Source: Lachnospiraceae bacterium (GTDB lineage Bacteria > Bacillota > Clostridia > Lachnospirales > Lachnospiraceae). From it: DNA of 64,000 nt. Shown piece after piece: positions 51,606-61,580 of this stretch. The stretch spans positions 1 to 64,000 of the forward strand of contig CAAFXG010000316.1 in the NCBI GenBank assembly GCA_900766925.1. The letters run 5' to 3'. The position numbers and the translations under genes were made by a program. The notes beneath the pieces were generated by a model that was not told where the DNA came from, made no database searches, and worked only from the letters and a program-made list of their open reading frames with translations. How positions within the stretch are numbered: the first letter of the stretch is position 1; each line of letters begins with the position of its first letter.

Positions 51606-52571
51606 ATGCAGGCAAGTGATTCAAAGAAAAAATTAATAATACTCACAGGTCCCACCGCAGTAGGCAAAACAGAGCTTTCCATCATGCTTGCAAAGGCCTG
51701 CCATGGGGAAATTATTTCGGCAGATTCTATTCAGGTTTATAAGCATTTTGACATTGGCTCAGCCAAGGTAACCAGGGAAGAAATGCAGGGTGTTCCACAT
51801 CATCTGATAGATATATTGAATCCTGAAGACAATTTCAGTGTTGCTGACTTTAAAGAAATGACACTTGAGGCAATGGATAAGATTTATGCAAATGGTAATA
51901 TACCTGTTATTACCGGTGGAACAGGCTTTTATATACAGGCTGTTCTAAATGATATAGATTTTACTAAGGTCGAAGACGATGGCTACAGAACATCACTTGA
52001 AGAGCTATATAAACAAAGAGGAGCGACTTACCTCTATCGCATGTTGGCAGAAATTGATCCTGAGTCGCTGGATGTCATACACGAAAACAACGTAAAACGT
52101 GTAATACGAGCTCTTGAATATTACCACCAGACAGGTGAGAAAATATCAACACATAACGAACGTGAAAAGAAAAAGGCTACTTCATATAATTCCGCCTATT
52201 TCGTTCTAAACTGTAACAGAGCTCTTTTGTATGAGAGAATAGAAAAAAGAGTTGATATTATGCTTGAGCAGGGACTTGTTGATGAGGTTAAACATCTTGT
52301 TGATACATACAAGCTTACAAGAAAGAACACCTCTTTGCAGGGAATCGGTTACAAGGAAATATTAGAATACCTTGATGGAAATATTACGCTTGATGAGGCA
52401 ATATATATTCTTAAACGTGATACCAGACATTTTGCCAAAAGACAGCTCACTTGGTTTAAACGTGAGAAGGATGTAATCTGGGTAGATAAGGATAAATTGA
52501 CAACAAAAGAAAAACAGCTCGAATTTATGCTGTCAGAGCTTAGCAGGAGGAATATTATAAATGAACGGTAA
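51606..52571 (+). CDS. miaA: tRNA dimethylallyltransferase MiaA
   Basis: 321 residues. P-loop GPTAVGKTELS, ISADSIQVYKHFDIGSAK, VPHHLIDI and VITGGTGFYIQAVL are signature blocks. It transfers dimethylallyl to A37 of tRNAs, giving the substrate for MiaB. The next gene starts 11 bp inside its 3' end. Confidence 0.96.
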   Translation: MQASDSKKKLIILTGPTAVGKTELSIMLAKACHGEIISADSIQVYKHFDIGSAKVTREEMQGVPHHLIDILNPEDNFSVADFKEMTLEAMDKIYANGNIPVITGGTGFYIQAVLNDIDFTKVEDDGYRTSLEELYKQRGATYLYRMLAEIDPESLDVIHENNVKRVIRALEYYHQTGEKISTHNEREKKKATSYNSAYFVLNCNRALLYERIEKRVDIMLEQGLVDEVKHLVDTYKLTRKNTSLQGIGYKEILEYLDGNITLDEAIYILKRDTRHFAKRQLTWFKREKDVIWVDKDKLTTKEKQLEFMLSELSRRNIINER

Positions 52572-53853
52572 AGATACATTAAAACAATACTATATTGATT
52601 TAGGTATTGATGAAAAGGTATACGATTTTTGTGCTGATATAGAAGAAACCTTAAGAGACAGGTTTGCAGATATTGATAAAATTGCTGAGCAAAATCAGGT
52701 AAAAGTTCTTAAGGCCATGCAGGAGGCTAATTTCTCAGAAGCACACATGAATGGAACAACCGGGTATGGATATAATGACTCCGGAAGAGAAGCAATAGAA
52801 GAAATATATGCAAAGGTATTTAGAACAGAGGATGCATTAGTAAGGCAACAGATTACCTGTGGTACTCATGCACTCACAATAGCCTTAGCCGGTAATCTTC
52901 GTCCGGGTGACGAAATTCTTTCACCGGTCGGCAAGGTCTATGATACGCTTGAGGGTGTTATAGGTGTAAGAGAGTCCAAAGGCTCACTTGCCGAATTTGG
53001 TATTACCTTTAAACAGGTTGATTTACTTCCAAATGGTGAATTTGATTATGATAACATTAAAAAGAACATAAATGAACATACTAAGCTCATAGAAATTCAA
53101 CGTTCAAAAGGCTATGATGTAAGACCCACCTTATCAGTAGCAAAGATTGGGCAGGTTATTAAATTTATCAAAACAATTAAACCTGATGTTATCTGTATGG
53201 TTGATAATTGTTATGGAGAGTTTGTAGATATAATAGAACCTTCTGAGGTTGGAGCTGACATGGTTGTCGGTTCACTTATTAAAAATCCGGGCGGTGGCTT
53301 AGCCCCAATCGGAGGATATATTTGCGGTACAAAGGAATGTATTGAAAACTGCGCATACAGACTTACAAGTCCGGGACTTGGCAAAGAGGTAGGTGCATCA
53401 CTTAATGTTACCAGAAGCTTCGCACAGGGCTTATTCCTTGCTCCGACGGTAACTGCAGCCGCACTTAAGGGTGCCATCTTTGCAGCAAATGTCTACGAAA
53501 AGCTAGGCTTTAAAACAGTTCCTGACTCAACTGAGGAACGACATGATATTATACAGGCAGTGGAATTTGGCAAACCTGAACTGATACGGGCATTTTGCGA
53601 AGGAATACAGGCTGCGGCACCGGTTGACAGCTATGTTACTCCTATTCCCTGGGATATGCCCGGATATGACAGTCAGGTTATTATGGCAGCCGGAGCGTTT
53701 GTATCCGGTGCATCAATTGAATTATCTGCAGATGCGCCAATGAAGGAGCCGTATGCAGTATATTTTCAGGGGGGCCTTACCTATCCACATGCAAAGTTCG
53801 GTATAATGATGTCCTTACAGAAAATTGTAGAAAAAGGTCTTATAGTATGGTAG
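52561..53853 (+). CDS. methionine gamma-lyase-family PLP enzyme (aluminum-resistance family, PF06838)
   Basis: 430 residues. A PLP-dependent fold-type I protein, with NGTTGYGYNDSGREAIEEIYAKVF, QQITCGTHALTIALAGNLRPGDEIL, and the PLP-Lys region GSLIKNPGGGLAPIGGYICG. Often annotated as aluminum resistance protein; the actual substrate is not established. The position right behind miaA, overlapping it by 11 bp, is a common arrangement in Firmicutes. SD AGGAGG inside miaA. Confidence 0.9.
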   Translation: MNGKDTLKQYYIDLGIDEKVYDFCADIEETLRDRFADIDKIAEQNQVKVLKAMQEANFSEAHMNGTTGYGYNDSGREAIEEIYAKVFRTEDALVRQQITCGTHALTIALAGNLRPGDEILSPVGKVYDTLEGVIGVRESKGSLAEFGITFKQVDLLPNGEFDYDNIKKNINEHTKLIEIQRSKGYDVRPTLSVAKIGQVIKFIKTIKPDVICMVDNCYGEFVDIIEPSEVGADMVVGSLIKNPGGGLAPIGGYICGTKECIENCAYRLTSPGLGKEVGASLNVTRSFAQGLFLAPTVTAAALKGAIFAANVYEKLGFKTVPDSTEERHDIIQAVEFGKPELIRAFCEGIQAAAPVDSYVTPIPWDMPGYDSQVIMAAGAFVSGASIELSADAPMKEPYAVYFQGGLTYPHAKFGIMMSLQKIVEKGLIVW

Positions 53854-53899
53854 ACTATAATTTATGCGTGGTAAGTCAAACCATAACGGAGGAGAAATA

Positions 53900-54160
53900 A
53901 TGGCAAAATCAGTAGATAAAAGCGGTTGGACACTATTAGTAATTTTACTTTGCGGAATTGTTTTAGGTGGTTTCCTTGGATATCTGTGCCGTAATGTAAG
54001 TGGATTATCATGGTTGTCATATGGTCAGACCTTTGGTTTGTCAGAGCCGTTGGTTCTTGACCTTGGTATACTTGTCTTAACCTTTGGGTTTACAATTTCA
54101 ATAAATATTGCCAGTATTATCGGTATAGTTATTGGAATTATACTCTACAAAAAACTATAA
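53900..54160 (+). CDS. DUF4321 small membrane protein
   Basis: 86 residues from ATG 53900 behind GGAGGAG (an in-frame ATG at 53864 has no SD). Two hydrophobic segments (about 9-29 and 52-83). Sequence pattern SGWTLLVILLCGIVLGGFLGYL and the position before radC-mreC match the DUF4321 family of Clostridia. Function unknown; context suggests cell-shape work. Confidence 0.8.
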   Translation: MAKSVDKSGWTLLVILLCGIVLGGFLGYLCRNVSGLSWLSYGQTFGLSEPLVLDLGILVLTFGFTISINIASIIGIVIGIILYKKL

Positions 54161-54203
54161 ACGGATGTTTCCTTTTGCACCCGGAGAGGTGGAAGGAGAC
54201 TAA

Positions 54204-54896
54204 ATGAATAATTTGATTAAGGATATTGCGGTGTGTGAAAGACCATACGAAAAGGCAATATCAAATGGTGTGTCTACACTAAGTGATGCGGAGCTTTTAG
54301 CGGTGATTTTAAGGACCGGAACCAGAGACTCAAGCTCAATTGATTTGGCTAACCGCATTTTAAATGCCCATTTTTTTCATAAAGGGCTGATTGGTCTGCA
54401 GTATATCAGAAGAGAAGAGCTGCTTAAAATCAAAGGCATTGGAAATACGAAAGCAACCCAGCTTCTTGCAATATCGGAGCTGGCTAATCGTATGAACCAA
54501 ACTCGTCTAAAAATGGATATATCATTTAACAATCCTGAAACAATTGTGGCGTATTATATGGAGAAATGCAAATATCTTACAAAAGAAAATACATTTCTTA
54601 TGATGTTTTCCAATACAAATATGCTTATTAAAGATATACGATTATCTGAAGGTACTGTTAATCAGGCATTACTTTCGCCAAGGGATATTTTTATAGAAGC
54701 ACTTAAATGTGAAGCGGTCTATATAATACTTGTACATAATCATCCATCAGGTTTGCCTGAACCAAGCAATGCAGATAAGGAAGTTACAATCAAGGTGGCT
54801 TCAGCAGGCTATTTACTTGATATACAACTAATCGACCACATAATAATTGGTAATCAAAGCTATGTCAGCATGCGTGAAAGAGGAATAATACAATGA
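54204..54896 (+). CDS. radC: RadC-like JAB domain protein
   Basis: 230 residues. N-terminal helix-hairpin-helix part (LLKIKGIGNTKATQLLAI) and a C-terminal JAB/MPN-like domain with the metal motif VHNHPSGLPEPSNADKEVT. Once thought to act in DNA repair; the present view is uncertain. It is normally found just upstream of mreB-mreC; here it overlaps mreC by 4 bp (ATGA). Confidence 0.93.
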   Translation: MNNLIKDIAVCERPYEKAISNGVSTLSDAELLAVILRTGTRDSSSIDLANRILNAHFFHKGLIGLQYIRREELLKIKGIGNTKATQLLAISELANRMNQTRLKMDISFNNPETIVAYYMEKCKYLTKENTFLMMFSNTNMLIKDIRLSEGTVNQALLSPRDIFIEALKCEAVYIILVHNHPSGLPEPSNADKEVTIKVASAGYLLDIQLIDHIIIGNQSYVSMRERGIIQ

Positions 54897-55741
54897 AATT
54901 TGATAAGAGAAGAGACATACATCCAAAATATCTTTTATTGGCACTAACAATAATTTGTGTCATTTTTTTAGTGTTCTCTTATTTTGCGGGAGATAAAATT
55001 GCTGTTCTCAAAAATCATACGGTTAAAATCATAACACCTATCCAGCAGGGAATAAATGAAATTGGTATATGGACAGACTCCAAACTCAAGAACCTCAAAG
55101 AAATTGAGAAATTGAATGCCGAAAATGCTGAACTAAAAAATCAGATTTCAGAATACAAAGCTGAAATAACCAATTATCAAAACAAGCTTTTGGAGCTTTC
55201 AAATCTTCAGGCATTATACAAGCTTGATGAGCAATATCCTGACTATAATAAAACTGCCGCAAATGTATTTGCCAAGGATGCCTCATCATGGTTTTCAATA
55301 TTCTATATTGACAAGGGACGAAATGACGAGATATATGTCGGAGCCAATGTATTGTGTGGTGACGGCTTAGCAGGTATAGTAACAGAATGCTATGATGACT
55401 ATTCAAAGGTACGTGCAGTTATTGATGACAGCTCTAATATAAGCGCCAGAGTTATGCCTGCAAATGCACTTTGTACGGTTGAGGGTAACTTAAGTCAGTT
55501 TGATAACGGATATATGACTGTCAAAAATATAGATAAGGATGCGAAGGTATCGGTTGGTGACAAGGTGGTTACCTCAACGATTTCAGAACGTTTCCATCCG
55601 GGTATAACGATTGGATATGTCTCCGAAATATCAATGGATTCAAATAACCTTACAATGACTGCATATATAACACCTGCAGTTAATTTTGACAATATTTCCA
55701 ATGTGCTTATAATCACCGACCAGAAACAGATTGTAAATTAA
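54893..55741 (+). CDS. mreC: rod-shape protein MreC
   Basis: 282 residues. Membrane helix about 13-33, coiled coil about 62-108, and the beta-rich extracellular domain (110-282) with SSWFSIFYIDKGRNDEIYVGANVLCGDGLAGIV. It organises the elongasome outside the membrane. mreB, which usually precedes it, is absent from the window. mreD follows after 15 bp. Confidence 0.93.
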   Translation: MKFDKRRDIHPKYLLLALTIICVIFLVFSYFAGDKIAVLKNHTVKIITPIQQGINEIGIWTDSKLKNLKEIEKLNAENAELKNQISEYKAEITNYQNKLLELSNLQALYKLDEQYPDYNKTAANVFAKDASSWFSIFYIDKGRNDEIYVGANVLCGDGLAGIVTECYDDYSKVRAVIDDSSNISARVMPANALCTVEGNLSQFDNGYMTVKNIDKDAKVSVGDKVVTSTISERFHPGITIGYVSEISMDSNNLTMTAYITPAVNFDNISNVLIITDQKQIVN

Positions 55742-55756
55742 CAAAGGCGGCATAAT

Positions 55757-56269
55757 ATGAGAAGAATATTAACACTTTCAATTCTTATAATTTTGAATTT
55801 CACATTGCAGTCAACTGTATTTGGTTTTCATGATATTGACAGTATTACTCCGAATTTACTTTTGATTTTAACTATGTCATTCGGATTAATGCGTGGAAGA
55901 CGTGAAGGTATGCTTGTAGGCTTTTTCAGCGGTTTTCTTTTGGATATCTTTTTTTCCAGCATACTGGGACCATATATGCTGGTTTATATGTTTATTGGAT
56001 ATATAAACGGTTTTTTTCACAAGAATTATATGGTAGAAGATGTAATGCTTCCTCTTATCGTAATAATTGTTGATGAGTTTGCTTTTAACACTGTAATATA
56101 TATAATTTGCTTTTTGCTACAAAATCATTTGAATTATACGGATTATTTAAGAAGTATCATATTACCGGAAATGCTTTGCACCGCATTACTTACAATAATA
56201 ATCTATAAAGTATACGTAGTTATTAACAGATACCTCAAGCTTAAGGTTGAAGGGAAGGAAAATAAATGA
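55757..56269 (+). CDS. mreD: rod-shape protein MreD
   Basis: 170 residues, mostly hydrophobic, five to six helices, with the SFGLMRGRREGMLVGFFSGFLLDIFF block typical of MreD. It works with MreC, RodA and PBP2 in cell-wall elongation. Overlaps the PBP2 gene by 4 bp. Confidence 0.9.
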   Translation: MRRILTLSILIILNFTLQSTVFGFHDIDSITPNLLLILTMSFGLMRGRREGMLVGFFSGFLLDIFFSSILGPYMLVYMFIGYINGFFHKNYMVEDVMLPLIVIIVDEFAFNTVIYIICFLLQNHLNYTDYLRSIILPEMLCTALLTIIIYKVYVVINRYLKLKVEGKENK

Positions 56270-59112
56270 TTCGGGAAATACTTGATTCAATCAAAGAAAT
56301 AATACTCGATTATGTCAGACACAGGCTTTTCCCAATTACTCTTATTGTAATTGCATTATTTTGTGTACTGGTAAACAGACTTTTCCAGCTTCAGATTGTT
56401 GAGGGAAAAGAGCATATGGAAAATTTTATATACAAATCAGAAAAAACTCTTACTATTGAGTCTGTCAGAGGCAATATCTATGACAAAAATGGCAAGCTTC
56501 TTGCTTACAATGAATTATCATACTCTGTAGTATATAGTAATGATACAAGAATCTCCGCAAGGGCAAAGGAGCTTGGGTTATCTGAAAACAGGCTCAAAAA
56601 CTCTATTTTATCAAGAACAATAAATATACTTGAAGAGCATGGTGATACACTGTATGTGGATTTTCCTATTACCTTAACTCCGGGTGGAGAATATAAATAT
56701 ACAATTTCTGAAAATCAGCTTAAGACCTTCTTACAAAATGTGTATTCTGTTACAGATTTTGATAAGCTTTCAGATGAGAAGAAAAATTCAACTGCAGAGG
56801 ATATAATAACATATTTATCAGGGAGTAAAATGTTTGATTTATCAGATGAATACAACAGGGAAGAAGCCTTAAAAATTATCTCCTGCAGATATAAGCTGTG
56901 GCTGAACAGATATCAGCAATATGTGCCTGTCACCATAGCCTATGATATAAGTGAGGAAAGCAATGCCGCAATCACAGAGTTTTCTGATGAATTAATCGGA
57001 ATGTCAGTATGCGTAAAATCACTCAGAAAATACAATGATGCTGTTTATTTTGCTCATATAATAGGATATGTTGGGGCTATTTCCGGTGATGAAATGGAAA
57101 AATACAATCTTACCCTTTCTGAGAACGAGCAATATAAGGGCGAGGAAATGGTTGGTAAGACAGGAATTGAGCAATATTGTGAAAGCGAGCTTCGCGGAAG
57201 CAGTGGTTCTGAGACAATGTATGTCGATAATCTGGGTAAGGTTATTGAAACAGTTGAAACAACCCCTGCAACGGCAGGAAATGATGTCTATCTTACGATA
57301 GATGCCGACCTGCAAAAATATTGTTACAACATGCTTGAAAAGGAAATTGCATCTATTATTCTTGCAAATCTTACAAGTGTTTTATATGTTGAGCCTGAAG
57401 AAAATGCACCGATACCTATTTCGGATGTTTATTTTGGTCTGTTTAATAATAATTATTTATCAATTGAAGCCATGAGTGAGCCTGATGCATCTGAGCTTGA
57501 GAGATCAATTTACTCATTATTTACCTCAAAAAAAGCTAACACTCTGGAAAAGCTTAATGACATTCTTACCAAAAGCTACACACCATTATCAGGCTTAAAC
57601 AGGGAATATCAGGAATACATGGAATATATCTGTGAGGCATTGAGCAAAAACGGTATATATGATTCCGGTTCAATTCCTAAGGACGGCAAGGAATTTATAG
57701 CATATACTAACGATGAGACATCCCTTGCTGAATATCTTAAATATGCAATAAGTATAGAGGCAATTGATATATCTGAAATTGATATAGACAGCTCATATTA
57801 TGACAACGATGAAACCTATACGCTATTATGCGATTATATTATAAAATATCTTGATTCGGATACTGAATTCGACAAACAAATAACCAAAAATATGATACAA
57901 TCCGGTGAAATAACAGGTGCAAACATTGTAAATCTGATATATTTACAGGGATTATTGGATGAAGACGGGGATAAAGAATTTGCAGAGTACAACAACGGAC
58001 AATATGGACCATACGAGTTCATGCGCAAAAAAATTGAGAATCTTGATATAACTCCTGCAATGCTTGCCATAGAACCCTGCTCAGGTTCGGTTGTGATAAC
58101 CGACGTAAATACCGGAGATGTCTTGGCAATGGTTACCTATCCAAGCTATGATAATAACTACTTAACAAATGAAGTTAATTCAAAGTATTACAATACACTT
58201 CTGGCTGATAAGACTACACCTTTATACAATCGTGCTGCTCAACAAAAGACTGCGCCCGGTTCAACCTATAAACCACTTTCAGCTATTGCCGGTTTAACGG
58301 AAGGTGTTATTGATACTTCAACCTATATAGCCTGCCTTGGAGAATTTGATAAGGTTGAGCCGCCACCAAGATGCTGGTCATATCCTGTTGGACATGGTGC
58401 CTTAAATGTACAGGGTGGTATCAAAAACTCATGTAACATTTTCTTCTATCAGGTTGGATATAGTCTGGCTAAAACAGAAGATGGCAAATATAGTGACTCA
58501 TATGGTTTGGAAAGACTGAACAAATATGCTAATTTATTTGGACTAAATGATTTGTCCGGAATTGAGTTACCTGAAATTACTCCTACAGTGTCAGATAATG
58601 ATATTGTTCGAAGTGCAATAGGACAGGGCAAGAATTCATATGCACCTATTCAGATTTCACGATATATAACAACAGTTGCTAATTCAGGTACATGCTTTGA
58701 TTTGACACTTATTGATAAAGTAACTGACTATGAGGGTAACCTTCTCAAAGATAACGAAGCTAATGTCAGAAACAAAATCAATGAAGTTACTGCAGGCACC
58801 TGGGACGTTGTACATGCAGGAATGCGAGATGTTGTAACAGGTGTGGGCAAGGATGACCTGATTAATAAGGTTAATGTAAATATTGCAGGAAAAACAGGTA
58901 CAGCACAGGAAAGTGAAATAAAGCCTGACCATGCATTATTTGTTTCATATGCTCCATATGAGAATCCTGAGGTATCTGTAACCTGTGTAATACAAAATGG
59001 TTATTCATCAGGAAATGCGAGGGAGCTTGCATCATTTATTTATGCGTATATGTATGATTCTGATAAGCTGGCTGATGCAAAAATGAAAGGCAATACCAGT
59101 GTATCAGATTAA
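56266..59112 (+). CDS. mrdA: penicillin-binding protein 2 (elongasome transpeptidase) with large insertion
   Basis: 948 residues, about 250-300 longer than usual PBP2. Membrane helix about 18-40; the NIYDKNGKLLAYNELSYSV block; the pedestal domain with GYVGAISGDE, GKTGIEQYCESELRG. The start of the transpeptidase domain (TIDADLQKYCYNML, 344 on) is split from VVITDVNTGDVLAMVTYPSYD (about 605) by an acidic insert of about 235 residues (362-598). Active-site motifs intact: S666 in APGSTYK, S722 in NSCN, K876 in AGKTGTAQ. Partner SEDS protein RodA lies three genes downstream at 60449. Confidence 0.93.
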   Translation: MIREILDSIKEIILDYVRHRLFPITLIVIALFCVLVNRLFQLQIVEGKEHMENFIYKSEKTLTIESVRGNIYDKNGKLLAYNELSYSVVYSNDTRISARAKELGLSENRLKNSILSRTINILEEHGDTLYVDFPITLTPGGEYKYTISENQLKTFLQNVYSVTDFDKLSDEKKNSTAEDIITYLSGSKMFDLSDEYNREEALKIISCRYKLWLNRYQQYVPVTIAYDISEESNAAITEFSDELIGMSVCVKSLRKYNDAVYFAHIIGYVGAISGDEMEKYNLTLSENEQYKGEEMVGKTGIEQYCESELRGSSGSETMYVDNLGKVIETVETTPATAGNDVYLTIDADLQKYCYNMLEKEIASIILANLTSVLYVEPEENAPIPISDVYFGLFNNNYLSIEAMSEPDASELERSIYSLFTSKKANTLEKLNDILTKSYTPLSGLNREYQEYMEYICEALSKNGIYDSGSIPKDGKEFIAYTNDETSLAEYLKYAISIEAIDISEIDIDSSYYDNDETYTLLCDYIIKYLDSDTEFDKQITKNMIQSGEITGANIVNLIYLQGLLDEDGDKEFAEYNNGQYGPYEFMRKKIENLDITPAMLAIEPCSGSVVITDVNTGDVLAMVTYPSYDNNYLTNEVNSKYYNTLLADKTTPLYNRAAQQKTAPGSTYKPLSAIAGLTEGVIDTSTYIACLGEFDKVEPPPRCWSYPVGHGALNVQGGIKNSCNIFFYQVGYSLAKTEDGKYSDSYGLERLNKYANLFGLNDLSGIELPEITPTVSDNDIVRSAIGQGKNSYAPIQISRYITTVANSGTCFDLTLIDKVTDYEGNLLKDNEANVRNKINEVTAGTWDVVHAGMRDVVTGVGKDDLINKVNVNIAGKTGTAQESEIKPDHALFVSYAPYENPEVSVTCVIQNGYSSGNARELASFIYAYMYDSDKLADAKMKGNTSVSD

Positions 59113-59164
59113 ATAAATTACAGGCGGGTTATTGACTGCTAAATTTAAAAAAAAGAGGTGAGAA

Positions 59165-59671
59165 ATGATAAGTCCCGTTATTATTAAAGGTAATAAAATG
59201 GGCATTAGGTTAATAATTCCCTCAGAAGCGGTTTTAGACGATGTTATCGCAGAGCTCAAAAGAAAGCTTCAGAAAACAGGGCATTATTACAGAAGCATTA
59301 AACCAATTTCAGTTACCTTTGGAGGAAAGTATTTAACAGAGGATGAAACAGATACAATAATAGATACTTTAAGAAATATAGGACTTAACATACAACCGAA
59401 CAATACGCAAACAAAACAAAAGAAAGAATACACAAGAGATTTACTATCCGACAAAGATGGTCTGTTTTATGTTGGTAATTTAAAAGCAGGCCAGTCAATT
59501 GATGCCTCTGAAAGTATAATTATAGTCGGAGACATCGAACAGGGAGCATCAGTATTTTCTACAGGAAACATAATTGTAACCGGCGCACTGAATGGATATG
59601 CAGAGGCCGGGTGCAAAGGCAGAAAGGATGCTTTTGTTTATAGTTTCATTAATGGGAGGAATAGTAAATGA
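59165..59671 (+). CDS. minC: septum site-determining protein MinC, short form
   Basis: 168 residues, against about 210-230 usual. Inhibitor of FtsZ assembly. The N-terminal domain (1-77) is complete (VIIKGNKMGIRLIIP ...). The C-terminal beta-helix starts at FYVGNLKAGQSIDA and has VGDIEQGASVFSTGNIIVTGALNGYAEAG, but ends right after DAFVYSF, lacking the last strand and the usual C-terminal tail. SD AGAGGTGAG. The stop overlaps minD by 4 bp (ATGA), so the short end is natural rather than a frameshift. Confidence 0.88.
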   Translation: MISPVIIKGNKMGIRLIIPSEAVLDDVIAELKRKLQKTGHYYRSIKPISVTFGGKYLTEDETDTIIDTLRNIGLNIQPNNTQTKQKKEYTRDLLSDKDGLFYVGNLKAGQSIDASESIIIVGDIEQGASVFSTGNIIVTGALNGYAEAGCKGRKDAFVYSFINGRNSK

Positions 59672-60480
59672 GCGAAGTGATAGTAGTAACATCAGGTAAG
59701 GGTGGTGTAGGTAAAACCACAACAACTGCTAATATAGGTACAGGATTGGCCAGATTAGGGTACACTGTACTCCTGATTGACACAGACATAGGACTTAGAA
59801 ATCTTGATGTAGTCATGGGACTTGAAAATCGCATTGTGTATAATCTCGTTGACGTAATAGAAGGTAATTGCAGGGCTAAATCGGCAATTATTAAAGATAA
59901 AAACTGTGCCGGTTTATATTTATTACCTGCAGCACAAACAAGAGATAAAACTGCTATAGTTCCGGAACAGATGAAGAAGCTGATAGAAGAATTAAAGCCT
60001 AATTATGACTACATAATAATTGACTGTCCTGCAGGCATTGAACATGGCTTTAAAAATGCCATTGCGGCAGCCGAAAGAGCAATAATTGTCACTACACCGG
60101 AGGTATCGGCAATAAGAGATGCAGACCGAATTATAGGTATTCTTGATGCAAACGAAATGCCCAGAATAGAGCTTGTTATTAACAAGGTCAGACAGGACAT
60201 GGTCAAACGCGGTGATATGATGTCTGTAGATGATGTTGTAGAGATACTTGCAATCCATCTGCTTGGTACAATTTCAGACGATGAAAATATCGTCATTTCA
60301 ACCAACAGAGGAGAGCCAATTGCCGGTTCAAACACCAAAACAGGCAAGGCCTATGATAATATTGCCAGAAGAATAGCAGGCGAAGCTGCAGCAACAAGTG
60401 AGCCTGAAAAATTTACATTATTTAAATGGATAAAGAAGAAGGATAAGGATGTTCACAAAATTCAATCTCAGGGATTATAA
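59668..60480 (+). CDS. minD: septum site-determining protein MinD
   Basis: 270 residues. ParA/MinD ATPase with deviant Walker A GKGGVGKTT, LLIDTDIGLRNLDVVMGLENR, IIDCPAGIEHGFKNAI. The C-terminal amphipathic end (FTLFKWIKKK) is the membrane-targeting helix. It recruits MinC. minE, which often follows in Clostridia, is not present; rodA starts 32 bp inside the 3' end of minD. Confidence 0.95.
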   Translation: MSEVIVVTSGKGGVGKTTTTANIGTGLARLGYTVLLIDTDIGLRNLDVVMGLENRIVYNLVDVIEGNCRAKSAIIKDKNCAGLYLLPAAQTRDKTAIVPEQMKKLIEELKPNYDYIIIDCPAGIEHGFKNAIAAAERAIIVTTPEVSAIRDADRIIGILDANEMPRIELVINKVRQDMVKRGDMMSVDDVVEILAIHLLGTISDDENIVISTNRGEPIAGSNTKTGKAYDNIARRIAGEAAATSEPEKFTLFKWIKKKDKDVHKIQSQGL

Positions 60481-61567
60481 TTTCAAATTACTTGCACTTG
60501 TACTTATTGAGGTAATCATAGGTATTGTTATTGTAAACAGTGCAGACAGTTCATTTACATCAAGGCATATACCCGGGGCCTTAGCAGGTCTGTTTGCAAT
60601 GCTGTTTCTTTCGGTTGTAAATTATGATTTTGTATGTAAATTTGCATATGTATATTACATTATCAATACCGTGCTCCTGCTGCTTGTACTTCTTGTAGGC
60701 GTAAATGTCAATAACGCCACCAGATGGATTTTGATTGGTGGAGCAGGCGGAGTACAGTTCCAGCCTTCAGAGTTTTCAAAGCTGTTTATGATAATTTTCA
60801 TAGCTGTATTTCTTGATAAATACAAAGAAAAAAACCAGATTAACACCTTCAAATGTATTGCTTTTTTTGCATTATATGTCGGTATTACACTGATTTTAAT
60901 TGTGAGTGAACCTGACCTTTCAACAACAATATGTCTTACACTGGTTATTGTGACCATGTTATATGTTTCAGGTTTAAGCTATAAAATAATTGGAATTGCA
61001 CTGTTAATTCTTATTCCATTATCAGGTAGCTTTTTATGGTATATTCAGAGGCCTGACCAGGTATTACTCAAGGATTATCAGGTTGGACGTATTATGCAGT
61101 TTATATATCCAAGCCAGTATGGTACAGATTATTCACAACAAAATAACTCTATTATGGCAATTGGCTCCGGACAGCTTACAGGTAAGGGTTTAAATACATC
61201 CACAATTGCAACCGTAAAGGATGCCAATTTTATTTCCGAACAACAGACTGACTTTATTTTTTCTGTCATTGGTGAGGAGCTTGGATTTGTTGGAAGTTTA
61301 ATTATTATTGCAATTATACTCTTAATAGTGTTACAATGTATTAGCGTAGGCAGAAATGCAAAGGATACAAAGGGTATGCTTATTGCAACCGGAATGGGTT
61401 GCTTAATTGCGTATCAGTCCTTTATTAACATAAGTGTAGCTACAGGGGTATTACCTAATACAGGTATTCCACTTCCATTTATCAGCTACGGCTTAAGTTC
61501 CCTGTTAAGTATCATGGCGGGAATGGGAATTGTATTGAATATCAGCCTGCAGAGAGCAAAATACTAG
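60449..61567 (+). CDS. rodA: rod-shape SEDS glycosyltransferase RodA
   Basis: 372 residues, standard length, about ten membrane helices. Blocks: NNATRWILIGGAGGVQFQPSEFSKL, VSEPDLSTTICL, SIMAIGSGQLTGKGLN, TDFIFSVIGEELGFVG and TGIPLPFISYG. It polymerises glycan for cylindrical growth with the PBP2 at 56266. The start ATG 60449 lies inside minD (32-bp overlap), preceded by AAGGATAAGGA. Standing between minCD and mgsA is a recurrent arrangement in Clostridia. Confidence 0.93.
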   Translation: MFTKFNLRDYNFKLLALVLIEVIIGIVIVNSADSSFTSRHIPGALAGLFAMLFLSVVNYDFVCKFAYVYYIINTVLLLLVLLVGVNVNNATRWILIGGAGGVQFQPSEFSKLFMIIFIAVFLDKYKEKNQINTFKCIAFFALYVGITLILIVSEPDLSTTICLTLVIVTMLYVSGLSYKIIGIALLILIPLSGSFLWYIQRPDQVLLKDYQVGRIMQFIYPSQYGTDYSQQNNSIMAIGSGQLTGKGLNTSTIATVKDANFISEQQTDFIFSVIGEELGFVGSLIIIAIILLIVLQCISVGRNAKDTKGMLIATGMGCLIAYQSFINISVATGVLPNTGIPLPFISYGLSSLLSIMAGMGIVLNISLQRAKY

Positions 61568-61580
61568 AAGGAGAAAGCAT

